Source of the DNA: Cyclobacteriaceae bacterium | GTDB taxonomy: Bacteria > Bacteroidota > Bacteroidia > Cytophagales > Cyclobacteriaceae | Assembly: GCA_019638275.1 (NCBI GenBank) | Contig: JAHBUC010000011.1 | Location: forward strand, 1-64,000 | Length of the DNA stretch: 64,000 nucleotides | Reading direction: 5' to 3' | Part shown: in pieces, positions 34,489-44,440 of the stretch | Layout: every line of letters starts with the position of its first letter | Numbering within the stretch: the first letter of the stretch is position 1 | Notes under the pieces: generated by a model | What the model was told of the DNA's origin: nothing | The model's database searches: none | Seen by the model: the letters and a program-made list of their open reading frames with translations, nothing else | Program-made: the position numbers and the translations under genes

Positions 34489-34719
34489 TAAAAAAGCCGG
34501 TTTTTATCAGCCCGAAAGGATTTGAAGTTTGGGTTCCCTTTTTGAATATTTCTTCATAATTTCAATTCCCCTTTCTCAAAACGTCTCACGTAAACATCCG
34601 ACCCATGGAAAAACAGTGTGAGCGCCTTTTCCGATCAAATTCAAGGTTGACACAACAAACGTGTGCGCCAGCCCCGGGGTGGATAATGCCTTCCATTTTG
34701 CCATTAAAATCCTACACAT

Positions 34720-36846
34720 ATGAAAGTCTATGATGAAAAACACCTGAAAAACATTGTATTGTTGGGAGCCCCGAAAAGCGGCAAGACGCTGCTTGCCGAA
34801 GACATGATTTTTGAAGCCGGTATCACCCACCGCAGAGGAACCATTGAAGGAAGAAACACCGTATCCGATTTTCACGAGATAGAACAGGAACGCGGCAACT
34901 CCATTTTTGCCACCGTGCTGCACAGCGAATGGCGCGATTACAAAATCAACATCATAGACACACCGGGGTTTGACGACTTTGCCGGTGAAATGATTTCGTC
35001 CATACGCGTTGCGGATACCTGCGTGGTGGTGATTAACGCACAGCACGGTGTAGAGGTGAGCACCGAGCTGATCTGGAATTATGTGGATAAGTTTAACCAG
35101 CCCGTCATCTTTGCCATCAACCAGGTTGACCATCCGAAATCCAACTTCGATGAAGCCTTGGAATCGCTTAAGCAAACCTTTGGCAATGCCGTAACACAAA
35201 TGCAATACCCCGTAAATCAAGGCGAAGGCTTCAACGCCATTATCGATTTACTGAAAATGGTGATGTACAAGTTTCCGGAGGAAGGCGGCAAACCTGAAAA
35301 ACTTCCGATACCGGATTCAGAAAAAGAAAAAGCAGATCGGCTACACAATGAGTTGGTTGAAAAAGCAGCCGAGAACGATGAAAAACTCATGGAGAAATAT
35401 TTTGAGAAAGGCACGTTGGATGAAGATGAAATGCGGGAAGGACTTAAGCAGGGCATGATCCACCATGATGTATTTCCGGTGTTTGTGATGTCGGCCAAGA
35501 AGAACATGGGTAGCGGCCGGATGATGGGCTTCATCGATAACGTAGCGCCTTCACCTCTTGAAGCCAAACCCGAAATCACCACCGATGGACAGGAGCTTGC
35601 TTACGATCGCACCAAACCTACGGCATTGTTTGTTTTCAAAACCCACATAGAGCCTAATCTGGGCAAGCTCACCTTCTTCAAAGTTATTTCAGGGGAAGTA
35701 ACCTCTTCATCTGAGTTAATCAACAGCCAAACCGGTGCCACCGAAAAATTCCACCAGCTCTTTATTATGGATGGCAAAACCCGCAACCCGGTAGATAAAC
35801 TGGTGGCTGGTGATATTGGTGCTACACTAAAACTAAAAGATACCTTCACCAACCAAACCCTACACGCTAAAGGATTTGATGTAACCATCGAACCCATTGA
35901 ATATCCTGAACCACGCATCCGTACCGCTATAGTGGCCCAAAGCAAAGGCGATGATGAAAAAATTGGAGAAGTACTGGCCAAAATTCACCAGGAAGACCCG
36001 ACCATTCAGGTGGGCTACTCACGCGAATTGAAACAACTGATTATTTCTGCACAAGGTGAAATGCACCTGGCCGTGTGCAAGTGGTACCTTGAACATGTGT
36101 ATAAACTTCATATCGATTTCGTTTCGCCACGCATTTCCTACCGCGAAACTATTCGCAAGTCGGCACAAGCCATGTACCGGCATAAAAAACAATCGGGTGG
36201 TGCCGGGCAATTTGGTGAGGTGCATTTAAAAATAGAACCGTACTATGAAGGCATGGCTGAGCCAACTGAATTTTCAGTCCGCGGCAAGGAAGTGATTGAC
36301 CTGGAGTGGGGCGGAAAATTGGTATTCTATAATTGTATTGTCGGAGGTGTGATTGATACCCGTTTTATTCCATCCATACTAAAAGGTGTAATGGAAAAAA
36401 TGGAAGAAGGTCCGATTACCGGCTCGTACGTGCGCGATGTTCGGGTAATGGTATTCGATGGCAAAATGCACCCCGTAGATTCAAACGACATATCGTTTAA
36501 GATTGCCGGCATGATGGCGTTCAAGGATGCGTTTATGAATGCTGAGCCCGCATTAATGGAACCGATTTACGACCTTGAAATTTTAGTACCGGAAGAAATT
36601 ATGGGCGAAGTAATGGGCGATTTGCAAACCCGCAGGTCGTTGATCATGGGCATTGACTCCAAAGGCAACTACCAGATTATAAAAGCCCGCACACCGTTAG
36701 CTGAACTGGATCGTTACTCCACCACCCTGCGTTCCTTGTCGCAAGGTCGTGCAAGCTTCTCACAAAAGTTTGCCGAATTTACCCAGGTGCCATTTGAGAT
36801 TCAGCAAAAACTAGCCAAAGAACTGCACGAAGTAGAGATGGCTTAA
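34720..36846 (+). CDS. elongation factor G paralogue (EF-G2-like)
   Basis: 708 residues with the five EF-G domains. The G domain is altered: P-loop GAPKSGKT 16-23 is fine, but G3 reads DTPGFDD (80-86) where EF-G has DTPGHVDF, so the GTPase-activating His is Phe, and G4 is NQVD 134-137 rather than NKxD. Domain IV has GGAGQFGEVHLKIEP. A Bacteroides EF-G paralogue with similar changes has been reported to support translocation without GTPase activity; this looks like its relative. Probably used under starvation or slow growth (inference). Confidence 0.88.
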   Translation: MKVYDEKHLKNIVLLGAPKSGKTLLAEDMIFEAGITHRRGTIEGRNTVSDFHEIEQERGNSIFATVLHSEWRDYKINIIDTPGFDDFAGEMISSIRVADTCVVVINAQHGVEVSTELIWNYVDKFNQPVIFAINQVDHPKSNFDEALESLKQTFGNAVTQMQYPVNQGEGFNAIIDLLKMVMYKFPEEGGKPEKLPIPDSEKEKADRLHNELVEKAAENDEKLMEKYFEKGTLDEDEMREGLKQGMIHHDVFPVFVMSAKKNMGSGRMMGFIDNVAPSPLEAKPEITTDGQELAYDRTKPTALFVFKTHIEPNLGKLTFFKVISGEVTSSSELINSQTGATEKFHQLFIMDGKTRNPVDKLVAGDIGATLKLKDTFTNQTLHAKGFDVTIEPIEYPEPRIRTAIVAQSKGDDEKIGEVLAKIHQEDPTIQVGYSRELKQLIISAQGEMHLAVCKWYLEHVYKLHIDFVSPRISYRETIRKSAQAMYRHKKQSGGAGQFGEVHLKIEPYYEGMAEPTEFSVRGKEVIDLEWGGKLVFYNCIVGGVIDTRFIPSILKGVMEKMEEGPITGSYVRDVRVMVFDGKMHPVDSNDISFKIAGMMAFKDAFMNAEPALMEPIYDLEILVPEEIMGEVMGDLQTRRSLIMGIDSKGNYQIIKARTPLAELDRYSTTLRSLSQGRASFSQKFAEFTQVPFEIQQKLAKELHEVEMA

Positions 36847-36869
36847 TCGCACTTTTTAAATGAAAATAG

Positions 36870-36898
36870 TCGCCCTTAACCGGGCGATTATTTTTTTA
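36870..36898 (+). terminator. intrinsic terminator after the EF-G paralogue
   Basis: TCGCCC, loop TTAACC, GGGCGA, then TTATTTTTTT: a 6-bp GC-rich stem with U-run, 23 bp past the stop codon. Confidence 0.8.
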
Positions 36899-37004
36899 TC
36901 TTAACCTAAACCTTACATCTCATATTAATTAACAAGCCAATCAACCTTATCTGGCTGGTGAGGGCATCGATTTTTCTTAGTTTTACGCCAAACCGGTTAT
37001 CCCT

Positions 37005-37754
37005 TTGAACAACGCAATTGTTATTATTCCAACCTACAATGAACGTGAAAACGTTAGCCTTATCATTGAAGCCGTACTGGCGTTGCCACGCGAAGTAGAT
37101 ATCCTTATTGTAGATGATAATTCTCCGGATGGCACCGCCTCTATTGTTGAAGCGCTGCAAAAAAAAATCAACGCTAGCGCCACGCGGTTACATTTGCTTA
37201 AGCGGGCCGGGAAACAAGGGCTGGGTACCGCTTACATTGCCGGGTTCAAATATGCGTTGGAAAAGGGTTACGCATTTATTCTGGAAATGGATGCCGATTT
37301 CTCACACGACCCAAAAGATCTGGTACGGCTGATTGATGCATGCGAAACCGAATCGAACGATATGGCTATCGGGAGTCGGTATGTTACGGGTGTAAATGTA
37401 GTAAACTGGCCGATGGGGCGGGTGCTACTTTCATGGTTTGCCAGCTGGTATGTCCGGTTCATCACGTCCATGCCAGTATTCGACACAACTGCCGGTTTTA
37501 TTTGCTACCGCAGAAAGGTTTTGGAAACCATTCCGTTGGATGAGATCAAGTTTGTTGGGTATGCTTTTCAAATCGAATTGAAGTTCAAAACCTGGAAGTA
37601 CGGTTTTAAATTAAAGGAGGTACCCATTATCTTTACTGAACGCGTTCGCGGGCAATCTAAACTGTCGCCCGGGATTTTTAAGGAAGCATTTTTTGGTGTA
37701 TTGCAGTTAGAAATTAAAAGTTGGTTTAAAAAGTATGATTCAAATAAGGGATAA
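37005..37754 (+). CDS. polyprenol-phosphate mannosyl/glucosyltransferase (DPM1-like, GT2)
   Basis: 249 residues from a TTG start at 37005; no ATG exists at the proper position because the family begins with this AIVIIPTYNERENV strand. DDNSPDGT (nucleotide-sugar Asp), MDADFSHDPKDL (metal DxD) and GSRYVTG follow in order. Transfers a sugar from GDP- or UDP-sugar to a polyprenyl phosphate on the cytoplasmic face. No C-terminal membrane helices, so it is the soluble DPM1 type. Ends 20 bp inside the next gene. Confidence 0.93.
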   Translation: MNNAIVIIPTYNERENVSLIIEAVLALPREVDILIVDDNSPDGTASIVEALQKKINASATRLHLLKRAGKQGLGTAYIAGFKYALEKGYAFILEMDADFSHDPKDLVRLIDACETESNDMAIGSRYVTGVNVVNWPMGRVLLSWFASWYVRFITSMPVFDTTAGFICYRRKVLETIPLDEIKFVGYAFQIELKFKTWKYGFKLKEVPIIFTERVRGQSKLSPGIFKEAFFGVLQLEIKSWFKKYDSNKG

Positions 37755-39307
37755 CATTGTAAAATTTTCTTTTACTAGTATTTCACTTAGTCTTCTCTGC
37801 TTTTTAATGGCATGTGAAGAATCTGAACCCACTAAAAACTATACTATTAGTGGAGTGTCTCAAAAAGGCCCATATCCGTATACCCGGAAACTACATCTAC
37901 AACATAACCCTGAAAGGCTTTTTAAAACTCACAAAAAATGAAAGCTCGTTAGTTTCAAAGTGCATCACTATTGGTTCGGGGTATGGAGCAGGGCATGCCG
38001 ATTGCGCACAGTACAAGTATGCCATTAAAAACATACCCGCATTTGTGGAAGAGGATTATTTGACAGCCAAATCAAACTACCTATCGGCACTAAACTTTGA
38101 ATTATCAGAGGTTCGTCACTTTGATGGGCGTGTAGATAAAATCACCAAAGAATGGAAGGATGCTGAACTGGAACTAAAGAAGGATCAGCGATTTGGAGGG
38201 CAGTTGAGACGTGGAAAGGACATCAGCCAAAAAATCAATGAAGTTATTGCCGGCATATCAGATCCTGATGAGAAAGCACGAAGAATCTACAATTTTATTA
38301 AAACATGGTATCGATGGAATGAAACGTATGGATACTTTAGTGAGTTTGGAATTAAAAAAGCTTTTGATACTAAAACCGGAAATATCGGTGATATTAATTT
38401 ATCCCTGATTGCTGCATTAAACTTTGGGGGACTGTCGGCAGACCCAATGCTGCTTTCAACACGAAAGAATGGTTTACCTATTGAACTACATCCGGTTCTT
38501 AGCGATTTTAATTATGTGGTTGCCCGTGTTGTAATAGGCGATCAAATCTATTTACTGGATGCTTCAGACCCATTTCTCATGTTTGGCATGTTGCCTGAGA
38601 GATGCATTAATGGAAAAGGTAGGGTCTTCACGGATAAGGGGTCTTTCTGGGAAGAAATAAAGCCGAAGGAAAAGTCGAAGAAAATTACCATGCTTAACCT
38701 CTCGTTGGAGCAAGATGGCTCGTTCAAAGGAACTATTGAACATACCTATTATGGTTATCGATCTGTCGATCAACGAAAATATATTGCATCATTCAACTCA
38801 GTGGAAGAATATTTAAATTCGGTGAAAAAGAGGCTGTCATCAACAGAAATTATTAGCCATGAAATCACGGGATTCGATGACTTTGAAAGTAACATAACAG
38901 AGAAATTTGAAGTAATCATTGAAGGTTTTGATGATTTGAATAAAAATAATTTCCTACTTAATCCATTTTTTACTGACAAAATCGAAAGCAACCCATTCAA
39001 GTCTAATGAACGTCTCTACCCAGTGGACTTTGGCGTACCCATGGAAAGAACCATGATTCTAACACTTAATATTCCTAAAGAATTTGAACTTATTGGCAAG
39101 CCAGAATCCAATGCTTTGGCGCTTCCTAATTCTGGCGGAAAATTCCTCTTTGATATTACACCCAGAGAGAATCAGCTACAAATCAACTATTCTTTGGTCA
39201 TTAACAAAACCGTGTTTCATTCACAGGAATACCACTACCTGAAAGAATTATATAGCAGAATAATACAAACACAACAAACAGATCTTGTTTTCAGCAGAAA
39301 AAAGTAG
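37735..39307 (+). pseudogene. frameshifted lipoprotein with transglutaminase-like (DUF3857-type) region
   Basis: The first frame (37735) encodes a signal with lipobox CFLMAC and mature EESEPTKNYTISGVSQKGPYPYT. The sense then continues in the next frame as GNYIYNITLKGFLKLTKNES to 39307. The shift lies near 37880 at a CCCGG run; one inserted base would join them into about 520 residues. The body has a transglutaminase-like core (NFIKTWYRWNETYGYF, GNIGDINLSLIAALN) where the catalytic Cys is absent, as in many non-catalytic Bacteroidota versions. Mutation or sequencing error cannot be told apart here. Confidence 0.7.
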
Positions 39308-39310
39308 TCG

Positions 39311-40531
39311 CTAATCAAACCGTATCGCCTTTATCGGATTAATGCTGGCAATGATTGCCGTTGGCAGTAGTAACACGATTGTTACAATCGCGAAGGTGAG
39401 CAGGTTTAAAACCAGCACCATTTCCCAATGCCAGCTGATGGGCACAAAACTCATGTAGTAGTCTTGCGGATTAAGCTTGATCCATTTGAACCGGTCTTGC
39501 AAAAAGCAAAAGCCCAAGCCAATCAGGTTGCCTAACAATAATCCCTTTACCACAAGATTAACTCCATTATATACAAACACATTTCGGATAACGCGGTTGG
39601 TTGCACCCAATGCTTTGAGCATCCCGATCATCTGCGTGCGCTCCATTACGAGGATGAGAATCACCGAGATCATGTTTACACAAACAACAGTAAGAATAAC
39701 GCCTAACAAAATATTCACCTGCCTGCTCAATAAATGCAGCCATTCAAACACCTGAATGTACTTGTCGCTTACCGGCTGCACATTCTGATCAAAGTCAATG
39801 GTTTCGCCAATGGATAGTGCAATATCTTCAATGCGGTTTACATCGTATGCAAATAACTCTATGCCACCGGCTACACTGTCGGCCCACTCGTTCAGGCGGG
39901 CTATCAATCGAATGTCTCCAATGATGATCTTTCCATCAAAGTATTCTGATAAATTGGTTTCATAAATACCCACTACATTCAATCGCCTGAAGCGAGGTGG
40001 GTTCTGAAAAAAATGAACAATCACCTGATCGCCCACTTCAGCTCTAATCTTTCGGGCGATAACCGAGCTTAGCATCACTTCATTGGCATACCCACTATCG
40101 GGTAAATGCAAAAATCTTCCCGCCACCATATTATCCTGAAACACGGTTGAGTCGTATGATTTACCAATCCCTTTCAACACTACACCCAGCACTTCATCAT
40201 CCGTTTTGATCAGGCCCGCTTTGTGGGCAAACTCCTGCGCATGCCGAACCCCAGGATATACCGAATAATTCCTAAACAAATCGATGTTGATATCCATAGG
40301 AGTCTCCTCCATGGAGTTGTTCATGGTAAACTTGGTTATCAGCATGTGCCCGCTGAAGCTGTAGATTTTGTTTTTAACCGTATCCTGAAAGCCTCGCATG
40401 ATCAGGAAGGAGACAATAGCCGCTCCCAAACCAATGCCAATGCTGGCCACCGCAATTTTGTGGATGGTTGACGAAAACCCCCCACCGGTTTGTTTGCTGA
40501 TGCGCTTGGATATGAAGTAAGAGAGGTTCAA
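39311..40531 (-). CDS. LolE/LolC-type lipoprotein-releasing ABC permease
   Basis: 406 residues. N-terminal helix (AVASIGIGLGAAIVSFLIM), a MacB-like periplasmic domain, then three C-terminal helices (VNILLGVILTVVCVNMISVILILV, YNGVNLVVKGLLLGNLIGLGF, VLNLLTFAIVTIVLLLPTAI) with MERTQMIGMLKALGAT between, the FtsX-superfamily pattern. LolCDE moves lipoproteins from the inner membrane to LolA. The partner ATPase is not here. The start faces the NamZ gene, divergent with an 11-bp gap. Confidence 0.9.
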   Translation of the reverse strand: MNLSYFISKRISKQTGGGFSSTIHKIAVASIGIGLGAAIVSFLIMRGFQDTVKNKIYSFSGHMLITKFTMNNSMEETPMDINIDLFRNYSVYPGVRHAQEFAHKAGLIKTDDEVLGVVLKGIGKSYDSTVFQDNMVAGRFLHLPDSGYANEVMLSSVIARKIRAEVGDQVIVHFFQNPPRFRRLNVVGIYETNLSEYFDGKIIIGDIRLIARLNEWADSVAGGIELFAYDVNRIEDIALSIGETIDFDQNVQPVSDKYIQVFEWLHLLSRQVNILLGVILTVVCVNMISVILILVMERTQMIGMLKALGATNRVIRNVFVYNGVNLVVKGLLLGNLIGLGFCFLQDRFKWIKLNPQDYYMSFVPISWHWEMVLVLNLLTFAIVTIVLLLPTAIIASINPIKAIRFD

Positions 40532-40542
40532 CTTTGGGATAA

Positions 40543-41742
40543 ATGATTAAACACGTGGGCAAGATAAAATTTTTAATTCTTCTTTTATGGTGTTCGGCCT
40601 GTAAAGGACAACCATCAACACCACCTAACCCGGATGCGAACCCCGCAACGAAGCCTGCTGTAATTACCGGGGCCATGCAATTGGATGTGTTGCTGCCCAT
40701 GCTGGCTTCAAGAAAAGTGGGCATTGTGGTGAACCACACCTCGTTGGTGGGCAAAACACACCTGGCTGATACCTTGTTGAAACGAAACGTTGACCTGATA
40801 AAAATTTATGCCCCTGAGCATGGCTTTCGGGGCACTGCCGATGCGGGAGAAGAAATTAAGGATGGAGTCGATTCCAGAACAAACCTGCCGGTTGTTTCGC
40901 TGTACGGAAACAACAAAAAACCAACTACTCAGCAACTGGCCGATGTAGATGTGGTGATTTTTGATATTCAGGATGTTGGGGTTCGATTCTATACCTACAT
41001 CAGCACGTTGCATTATGTAATGGAAGCATGCGCAGAAAACAACAAGAAACTGATCGTGCTCGACCGGCCCAACCCAAATGGACATTACGTAGATGGACCC
41101 ATTCTGGAAAAAGAATTCAAATCGTTTGTGGGCATGCATCCGATACCCATCGTGCACGGCATGACCATCGGTGAGCTTGCCCGCATGATCAATGGTGAGG
41201 GCTGGCTTGAGGGAAGTAGAACCTGCGATCTCGAAATCGTTCCGGTTAAAAACTGGAAACACGCTGATCCGTTTTCGTTACCCGTAAAACCTTCGCCCAA
41301 CTTACCGAACGATCAGGCTATTGCACTTTATCCTTCTACGTGTTTGTTTGAAGGTACGGTGATCAGCCTGGGGCGCGGTACACAAATGCCCTTTCAGATA
41401 ATCGGTCACCCCGATTTAAAAAATATGCCGTTTCAATTTACACCGGTTAGCATTGACGGCATGTCGAAAAATCCACCATTGGAAAATAAAGTGTGTTATG
41501 GGTTAGATCTTCGTGAAGTAAAAGTGAAACCACAACTTGATCTGAGTTACCTGATCAGCTTTTACCGTGCATTTCCCGACAAGGATAAATTTTTCAACAA
41601 CTACTTTGAAAAACTTGCCGGCACAGCAAAACTTCGCGAGCAGATACGGCAGGGATTGGATGAAGCGCAGATACGGGAGAGCTGGCGTATAGATTTGGAA
41701 AAATTTAAAGAACTAAGAAAAAAATATCTTTTGTATCCATAA
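40543..41742 (+). CDS. DUF1343/NamZ exo-beta-N-acetylmuramidase, lipoprotein
   Basis: 399 residues; lipobox LLWCSAC gives an envelope lipoprotein. VGIVVNHTSLVG, YAPEHGFRGTADAGE (Glu of the active site region), VVIFDIQDVGVRFYTYISTL and LDRPNPNGHYVDGP are the conserved DUF1343 blocks. Founding members remove terminal MurNAc from peptidoglycan fragments for recycling. Lipidation suggests periplasmic or surface turnover. Confidence 0.92.
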   Translation: MIKHVGKIKFLILLLWCSACKGQPSTPPNPDANPATKPAVITGAMQLDVLLPMLASRKVGIVVNHTSLVGKTHLADTLLKRNVDLIKIYAPEHGFRGTADAGEEIKDGVDSRTNLPVVSLYGNNKKPTTQQLADVDVVIFDIQDVGVRFYTYISTLHYVMEACAENNKKLIVLDRPNPNGHYVDGPILEKEFKSFVGMHPIPIVHGMTIGELARMINGEGWLEGSRTCDLEIVPVKNWKHADPFSLPVKPSPNLPNDQAIALYPSTCLFEGTVISLGRGTQMPFQIIGHPDLKNMPFQFTPVSIDGMSKNPPLENKVCYGLDLREVKVKPQLDLSYLISFYRAFPDKDKFFNNYFEKLAGTAKLREQIRQGLDEAQIRESWRIDLEKFKELRKKYLLYP

Positions 41743-41751
41743 ATAAATTTT

Positions 41752-41826
41752 CAAGTTGCCAGCTTTGAGCTGCGAGTTTGTATTGAGTAAACAAACTTGC
41801 AGCTCGAAACTAGCAGCTTTGGAGCT
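41752..41826. repeat. palindromic AGCTGCGAG-type repeat
   Basis: CAAGTTGCCAGCTTTGAGCT, GCGAGTTTG and the facing CAAACTTGCAGCTCGAAAC, TAGCAGCTTTGG form a long imperfect inverted repeat between namZ and nth. It is of the type scattered between genes in many Bacteroidota genomes and may end namZ transcription. Confidence 0.55.
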
Positions 41827-41837
41827 TTTAAAAGTCC

Positions 41838-42473
41838 ATGACAAAATCAGAAAAGGTAAAAGACATCCTGAAGCTGTTGGATAAATACATCCCCGAAGCA
41901 CCTGTACCGTTGCACCATAAAGATGCTTATACCTTGCTCATCTCTGTTTTGCTATCGGCACAGTGCACGGATGAACGGGTAAACAAAACCACACCCCATC
42001 TTTTCAAACTTGCCGACAATCCATACGACATGATCAAACTCTCGGTTGAAGAGATCCGCGAGATCATCAAACCTTGTGGCTTGTCACCCATGAAGTCGAA
42101 AGGGATTTATGGGTTGTCGAAAATTTTAGTGGAAAAGTATAATGGAGAAGTTCCGCCTTCTATGAAAGCCCTGGAAGAATTACCGGCTGTCGGGCACAAG
42201 ACTGCTTCGGTAGTAATGACCCAATGGTTCGGTCAACCCGCGTTTCCGGTAGACACACACATTCACCGCCTCGCTTATCGCTGGGGATTATCGAATGGAA
42301 AAAGTGTGGAGCAAACGGAACGCGACCTGAAGCGACTTATTCCCCAGGAAAAATGGAACAAAGCGCATCTGCAAATTATTTACTATGGCCGAAAGTATTG
42401 TCCGGCTCGCGGGCATAACTGGAATGAATGTCCGATTTGCAAAAAATATTTACGCAAGGCATTGCGGGACTAA
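41838..42473 (+). CDS. nth: endonuclease III-family DNA glycosylase/AP lyase, Fe-S ligands incomplete
   Basis: 211 residues. The helix-hairpin-helix ELPAVGHKTASVV contains catalytic Lys121, and Asp139 lies in FPVDTHIHRLAYRW. Removes oxidised pyrimidines and cleaves the abasic site. The C-terminal cluster loop has only three cysteines (Cys188, Cys198, Cys201), spaced C-X9-C-X2-C, with no fourth, unlike the usual C-X6-C-X2-C-X5-C. A 4Fe-4S cluster is therefore doubtful, as in other Bacteroidota members as far as remembered. Confidence 0.93.
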   Translation: MTKSEKVKDILKLLDKYIPEAPVPLHHKDAYTLLISVLLSAQCTDERVNKTTPHLFKLADNPYDMIKLSVEEIREIIKPCGLSPMKSKGIYGLSKILVEKYNGEVPPSMKALEELPAVGHKTASVVMTQWFGQPAFPVDTHIHRLAYRWGLSNGKSVEQTERDLKRLIPQEKWNKAHLQIIYYGRKYCPARGHNWNECPICKKYLRKALRD

Positions 42474-42682
42474 ATGCTCCTTTTGTCTATACCAGCCTGT
42501 TTAAGAATAGCGTAGAATGTGCCTTTTGGTAAATCCCTATTATGCATGGGCACAATAACTCGTTTCGAACCGTCATGCGATTTAAAAATGTGATGACTCC
42601 CTTTCACACGATGCAGTACAAAGCCCCTCTCTTCAAGAAGTTTAATAACCGCCTTTGACGTATACGAAGGAGTGGTACTCAC
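42470..42682 (-). CDS. hicA: HicA-family mRNA interferase toxin
   Basis: 70 residues of the YcfA/HicA fold. SKAVIKLLEERGF, VLHRVKGSHHIFKS (catalytic His in GSHHIF) and VIVPMHNRDLPKGTFYAIL are characteristic. It overlaps the antitoxin by 4 bp and its 3' end overlaps the nth stop. Cleaves mRNA when free of HicB. Confidence 0.9.
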   Translation of the reverse strand: MSTTPSYTSKAVIKLLEERGFVLHRVKGSHHIFKSHDGSKRVIVPMHNRDLPKGTFYAILKQAGIDKRSI

Positions 42683-42906
42683 GCAGGAATTGAAAGCGAG
42701 TACTCGAATGTATTTTCTTCCGTAGGAATCGGCTCTCCGTCCTCAACAAGACTCTCGATGTATAACATAGTTGCTTCACGGGCATTTTCGATTGCCTCCT
42801 CAATGGTGGCACCATAGGTAATGCATCCTGGAAGTCTTGGAACTGTTACTGTATAGCCTCCCTCTGGCTCCTTATTCAGTAATATCCTGAATGTATAGTT
42901 TTTCAT
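42679..42906 (-). CDS. hicB: HicB-family antitoxin
   Basis: 75 residues from ATG 42906 (MKNYTFRILLNK); a longer frame to 42954 is rejected because the HicB fold begins here. EGGYTVTVPRLPGCITYGAT and IEEAIENAREATMLYIESL are the degenerate RNase-H HicB core. No DNA-binding tail follows, so autoregulation must use the short C-terminus. Forms an operon with hicA. Confidence 0.9.
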   Translation of the reverse strand: MKNYTFRILLNKEPEGGYTVTVPRLPGCITYGATIEEAIENAREATMLYIESLVEDGEPIPTEENTFEYSLSIPA

Positions 42907-42993
42907 ACAATCAAATTTATCATTTAATACGGTTTTCATCAATGATTCGTTCAATGAAGCTATTTTTTTGACATTTTGCAGTCCTTTTAAAGC

Positions 42994-43911
42994 ATGAACG
43001 ATTTAAGAATCATTTTTATGGGCACCCCCGAATTTGCCGTGCCCAGCCTGGAAATACTGGTTGAACACCAGTTCAATGTGGTGGCGGTTATTACTGCACC
43101 CGACAAGCCACAGGGCCGCGGACAAAAAATTACATTCTCGCCTGTAAAGGAAAGTGCATTGAAGCACAACATACCGGTACTGCAACCGACCAACCTGAAG
43201 TCGCCACAGTTTTTAGAGGAGTTAAAAAGTTATCACGCCAACCTGCAAGTGGTTGTGGCTTTCCGGATGCTACCTGAAATTGTCTGGTCGATGCCTGAAT
43301 TCGGCACATTTAATCTTCATGCTTCTTTGCTGCCACAATACCGTGGGGCCGCACCTATTAACTGGGCCATTATCAATGGTGAGAGAGAAACAGGCGTAAC
43401 TACATTTTTTCTCAAACACGAAATCGATACGGGCAGCATCATCTTCCAGGAAAAGGAAGCGATTTATGAAACCGATAATGTTGGCTCATTGTATGAACGG
43501 TTAATGAATAAAGGTGCAGGACTTGTGTTAAAAACGGTTGAAGCTATTGCTTCCGAAGAATACCCTTCACTACCGCAACTTGAAACGGGTAATATCAAAC
43601 ACGCTCCGAAAATTTTTAAGGAAACGTGTCAGATCAACTGGAACCAGTCTGCCGAACACATTCATAATTTTGTTCGCGGGTTAAGCCCCTACCCCGCAGC
43701 CTGGACAACCTTAAACGGCAAAACATTTAAAATCTTTAAAACCAAGGTATTGCCAACTCAATTAAATAGTGACACCGGTCAGATTCAAACAGACAATAAA
43801 ACTTATCTTTACCACCAGACTTCCAACGGAAGGATTTCCATTGAGGAGCTTCAGCCGGAAGGGAAAAAGCGAATGGGTATAGAAGAATTTTTCCGGGGCA
43901 ACAAAATCTGA
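42994..43911 (+). CDS. fmt: methionyl-tRNA formyltransferase
   Basis: 305 residues. [15 protein letters not shown] begins the domain, and the catalytic block [20 protein letters not shown] with the Asn-His-Asp set is intact, followed by [18 protein letters not shown]-terminal OB domain (about 205-300) follows. Formylates initiator Met-tRNA. folA is 19 bp downstream, logical as both depend on folate. Confidence 0.97.
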   Translation: MNDLRIIFMGTPEFAVPSLEILVEHQFNVVAVITAPDKPQGRGQKITFSPVKESALKHNIPVLQPTNLKSPQFLEELKSYHANLQVVVAFRMLPEIVWSMPEFGTFNLHASLLPQYRGAAPINWAIINGERETGVTTFFLKHEIDTGSIIFQEKEAIYETDNVGSLYERLMNKGAGLVLKTVEAIASEEYPSLPQLETGNIKHAPKIFKETCQINWNQSAEHIHNFVRGLSPYPAAWTTLNGKTFKIFKTKVLPTQLNSDTGQIQTDNKTYLYHQTSNGRISIEELQPEGKKRMGIEEFFRGNKI

Positions 43912-43930
43912 AATCAAAAAAAATCACCGA

Positions 43931-44437
43931 ATGACCATTTCACTCATCGCTGCGCTCTCCGAAAACCGCGTCATCGGAAAAAACAATGACTTGCCCTGGC
44001 ACCTGCCCGATGACATGAAATACTTCATGCAAACCACCAAAGGGCATCCGGTTATTATGGGTAGAAAAAATTACGATTCCATTCCGGAAAAATTCAGGCC
44101 CTTGCCCAACCGTACCAATATAGTGGTAACACGCCAACGCGATTTTGTTGCTGATGGATGTAAAGTTGTTCACTCTTTGGAAGAAGCGCTGGACGAAGCC
44201 ACCAATATTATCACCGATGAAATTTTCATTATTGGAGGCGCTGAAATTTACCGGCAAGGTATGCCAAAGGCCAATAAACTTTACCTGACCGAAATTCTGG
44301 CTACGCTGGATGGTGATACCTATTTCCCCGAATTTGACACGCGCAGCTGGAAAGAAATTTCACGGTTACATCATCCGGCTGACGATCGTCACCGGTATGC
44401 TTTCGATTTTGTTGTTTATCAAAAAATAAATTCCTGA
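43931..44437 (+). CDS. folA: dihydrofolate reductase
   Basis: 168 residues. [30 protein letters not shown] (catalytic Asp in PDDM) and [12 protein letters not shown], then [13 protein letters not shown] for NADPH binding, match chromosomal DHFR. Reduces dihydrofolate for one-carbon metabolism. Tightly placed between fmt and a small membrane-protein gene (3 bp gap). Confidence 0.97.
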   Translation: MTISLIAALSENRVIGKNNDLPWHLPDDMKYFMQTTKGHPVIMGRKNYDSIPEKFRPLPNRTNIVVTRQRDFVADGCKVVHSLEEALDEATNIITDEIFIIGGAEIYRQGMPKANKLYLTEILATLDGDTYFPEFDTRSWKEISRLHHPADDRHRYAFDFVVYQKINS

Positions 44438-44440
44438 CAT

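Noticed and set aside
34604..34732. 42-codon frame upstream of the EF-G paralogue
   Set aside because: Composition is random (TQQTCAPAPGW), it overlaps the EF-G start out of frame, and has no signal of expression.
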